The notes under the pieces: model-generated
What the model was told of the DNA's origin: nothing
Database searches by the model: none
The model's input: only the letters and a program-made list of their open reading frames with translations
NCBI GenBank assembly: GCA_963989385.1
Contig: OZ022503.1
Location: 69,042,123 to 69,106,122, forward strand
Direction: 5' to 3'
DNA from: Ctena decussata
Lineage: Eukaryota > Mollusca > Bivalvia > Lucinida > Lucinidae
DNA length: 64,000 bases
Shown: positions 63,551 through 64,000 of the stretch, in pieces
Layout: each line of letters opens with the position of its first letter
Position numbering within the stretch: position 1 is the stretch's first letter
Made by a program: the position numbers and the translations under genes

Positions 63551-64000
63551 TATGTAAGAGAGGTTAGTTGAGTCAATGGCAGGAGGGGGTGGGTGGGGGG
63601 CAGCAGTGTTGCCCGAGCCCGTAAAGTCTCAACAAAAGTAAGGGCTTCTAATAGCTTAAAAAGATCAGATATGCACATAATTCTACGAAATTACTGTACA
63701 TGTGTATTTTAACATAGTCATTTGACCACGCACTTAGTTACCTGAATAATTTGTACTGCTATATATTTCTAAAAATATAAATTACGGTGTTAGAGCAAAG
63801 TTCTGACGGTTTAAATATATGTATTCTGGTCTGACCACAATTAAAATGAGGAATAAGAAGAAAGAAAACGTCCTTAGCGTGAAAAACCAAATGTAGATAT
63901 AAATGCAGATCGTTTCAAAGGGCATTGACAACTGAGAGCTGTATAAAGCTGCATTATAGCAAAGAGTGAAAATCTACAGCGTATTGCTTGACGTCTTTTG
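63551..64000. other. Stretch without recognised gene
   Basis: A G-rich tract (about 63580-63600) and AT-rich sequence. Nothing further recognised. Confidence 0.4.

Overview
The window is nuclear DNA of an animal, most likely a bivalve mollusc. It is AT-rich, has spliced GT..AG exons separated by repeat-filled introns, carries tRNA-headed SINEs of the kind known from molluscs, and is crowded with small fold-back transposons. The species cannot be fixed from the sequence; a clam-like bivalve is an inference from the repeat style. No bacterial or viral gene was seen.

Positions 88-39757 hold the 3' part of one large plus-strand gene, which I assembled as 27 exons. Every splice phase matches the next. 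The first 2 bases complete a codon begun upstream and the other 4374 bases encode about 1457 residues plus a TAG stop. The product is a type I membrane receptor of the LDL-receptor-related (LRP, YWTD beta-propeller) class. Its order is EGF, sushi (CCP), an 18-nt microexon, propeller 1, EGF, propeller 2, EGF, propeller 3, EGF, four sushi domains, one transmembrane helix and a tail of about 87 residues with an FxNPxY endocytosis signal, a YxxL motif and a YxN motif. The 5' end of the gene, including the signal peptide and any ligand-binding LDLa repeats, lies before the window. The first EGF-sushi pair closely resembles the pair after propeller 3, so the array probably grew by module duplication.

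The introns are loaded with repeats that often touch splice sites. A 120-bp tandem repeat carries three copies of the exon-4 acceptor. A fold-back element ends 20 bp before exon 7. The start of exon 19 is duplicated 180 bp upstream inside a 44-bp satellite. A fold-back element begins about 24 bp after the exon-18 donor. Each decoy acceptor would lead to a stop codon.

From about 39.8 to 64 kb I find no host gene. This part holds the 3' flank or UTR, eleven-copy-family fold-back elements (five of them here), a 1.5-kb element with internal 150-bp repeats (40.65-42.18 kb), two SINEs of one family with clear target duplications (47.2 and 61.2 kb), a 1.17-kb element with inverted ends (51.6-52.8 kb), a diverged repeat at 57.1-58.4 kb, and an internally deleted mariner (62761-63550) that keeps the last two residues of its DD34D triad.

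The most interesting material is the interplay between the receptor gene and its repeats, plus several unnamed fold-back families. I see no evidence for a new multi-gene system.
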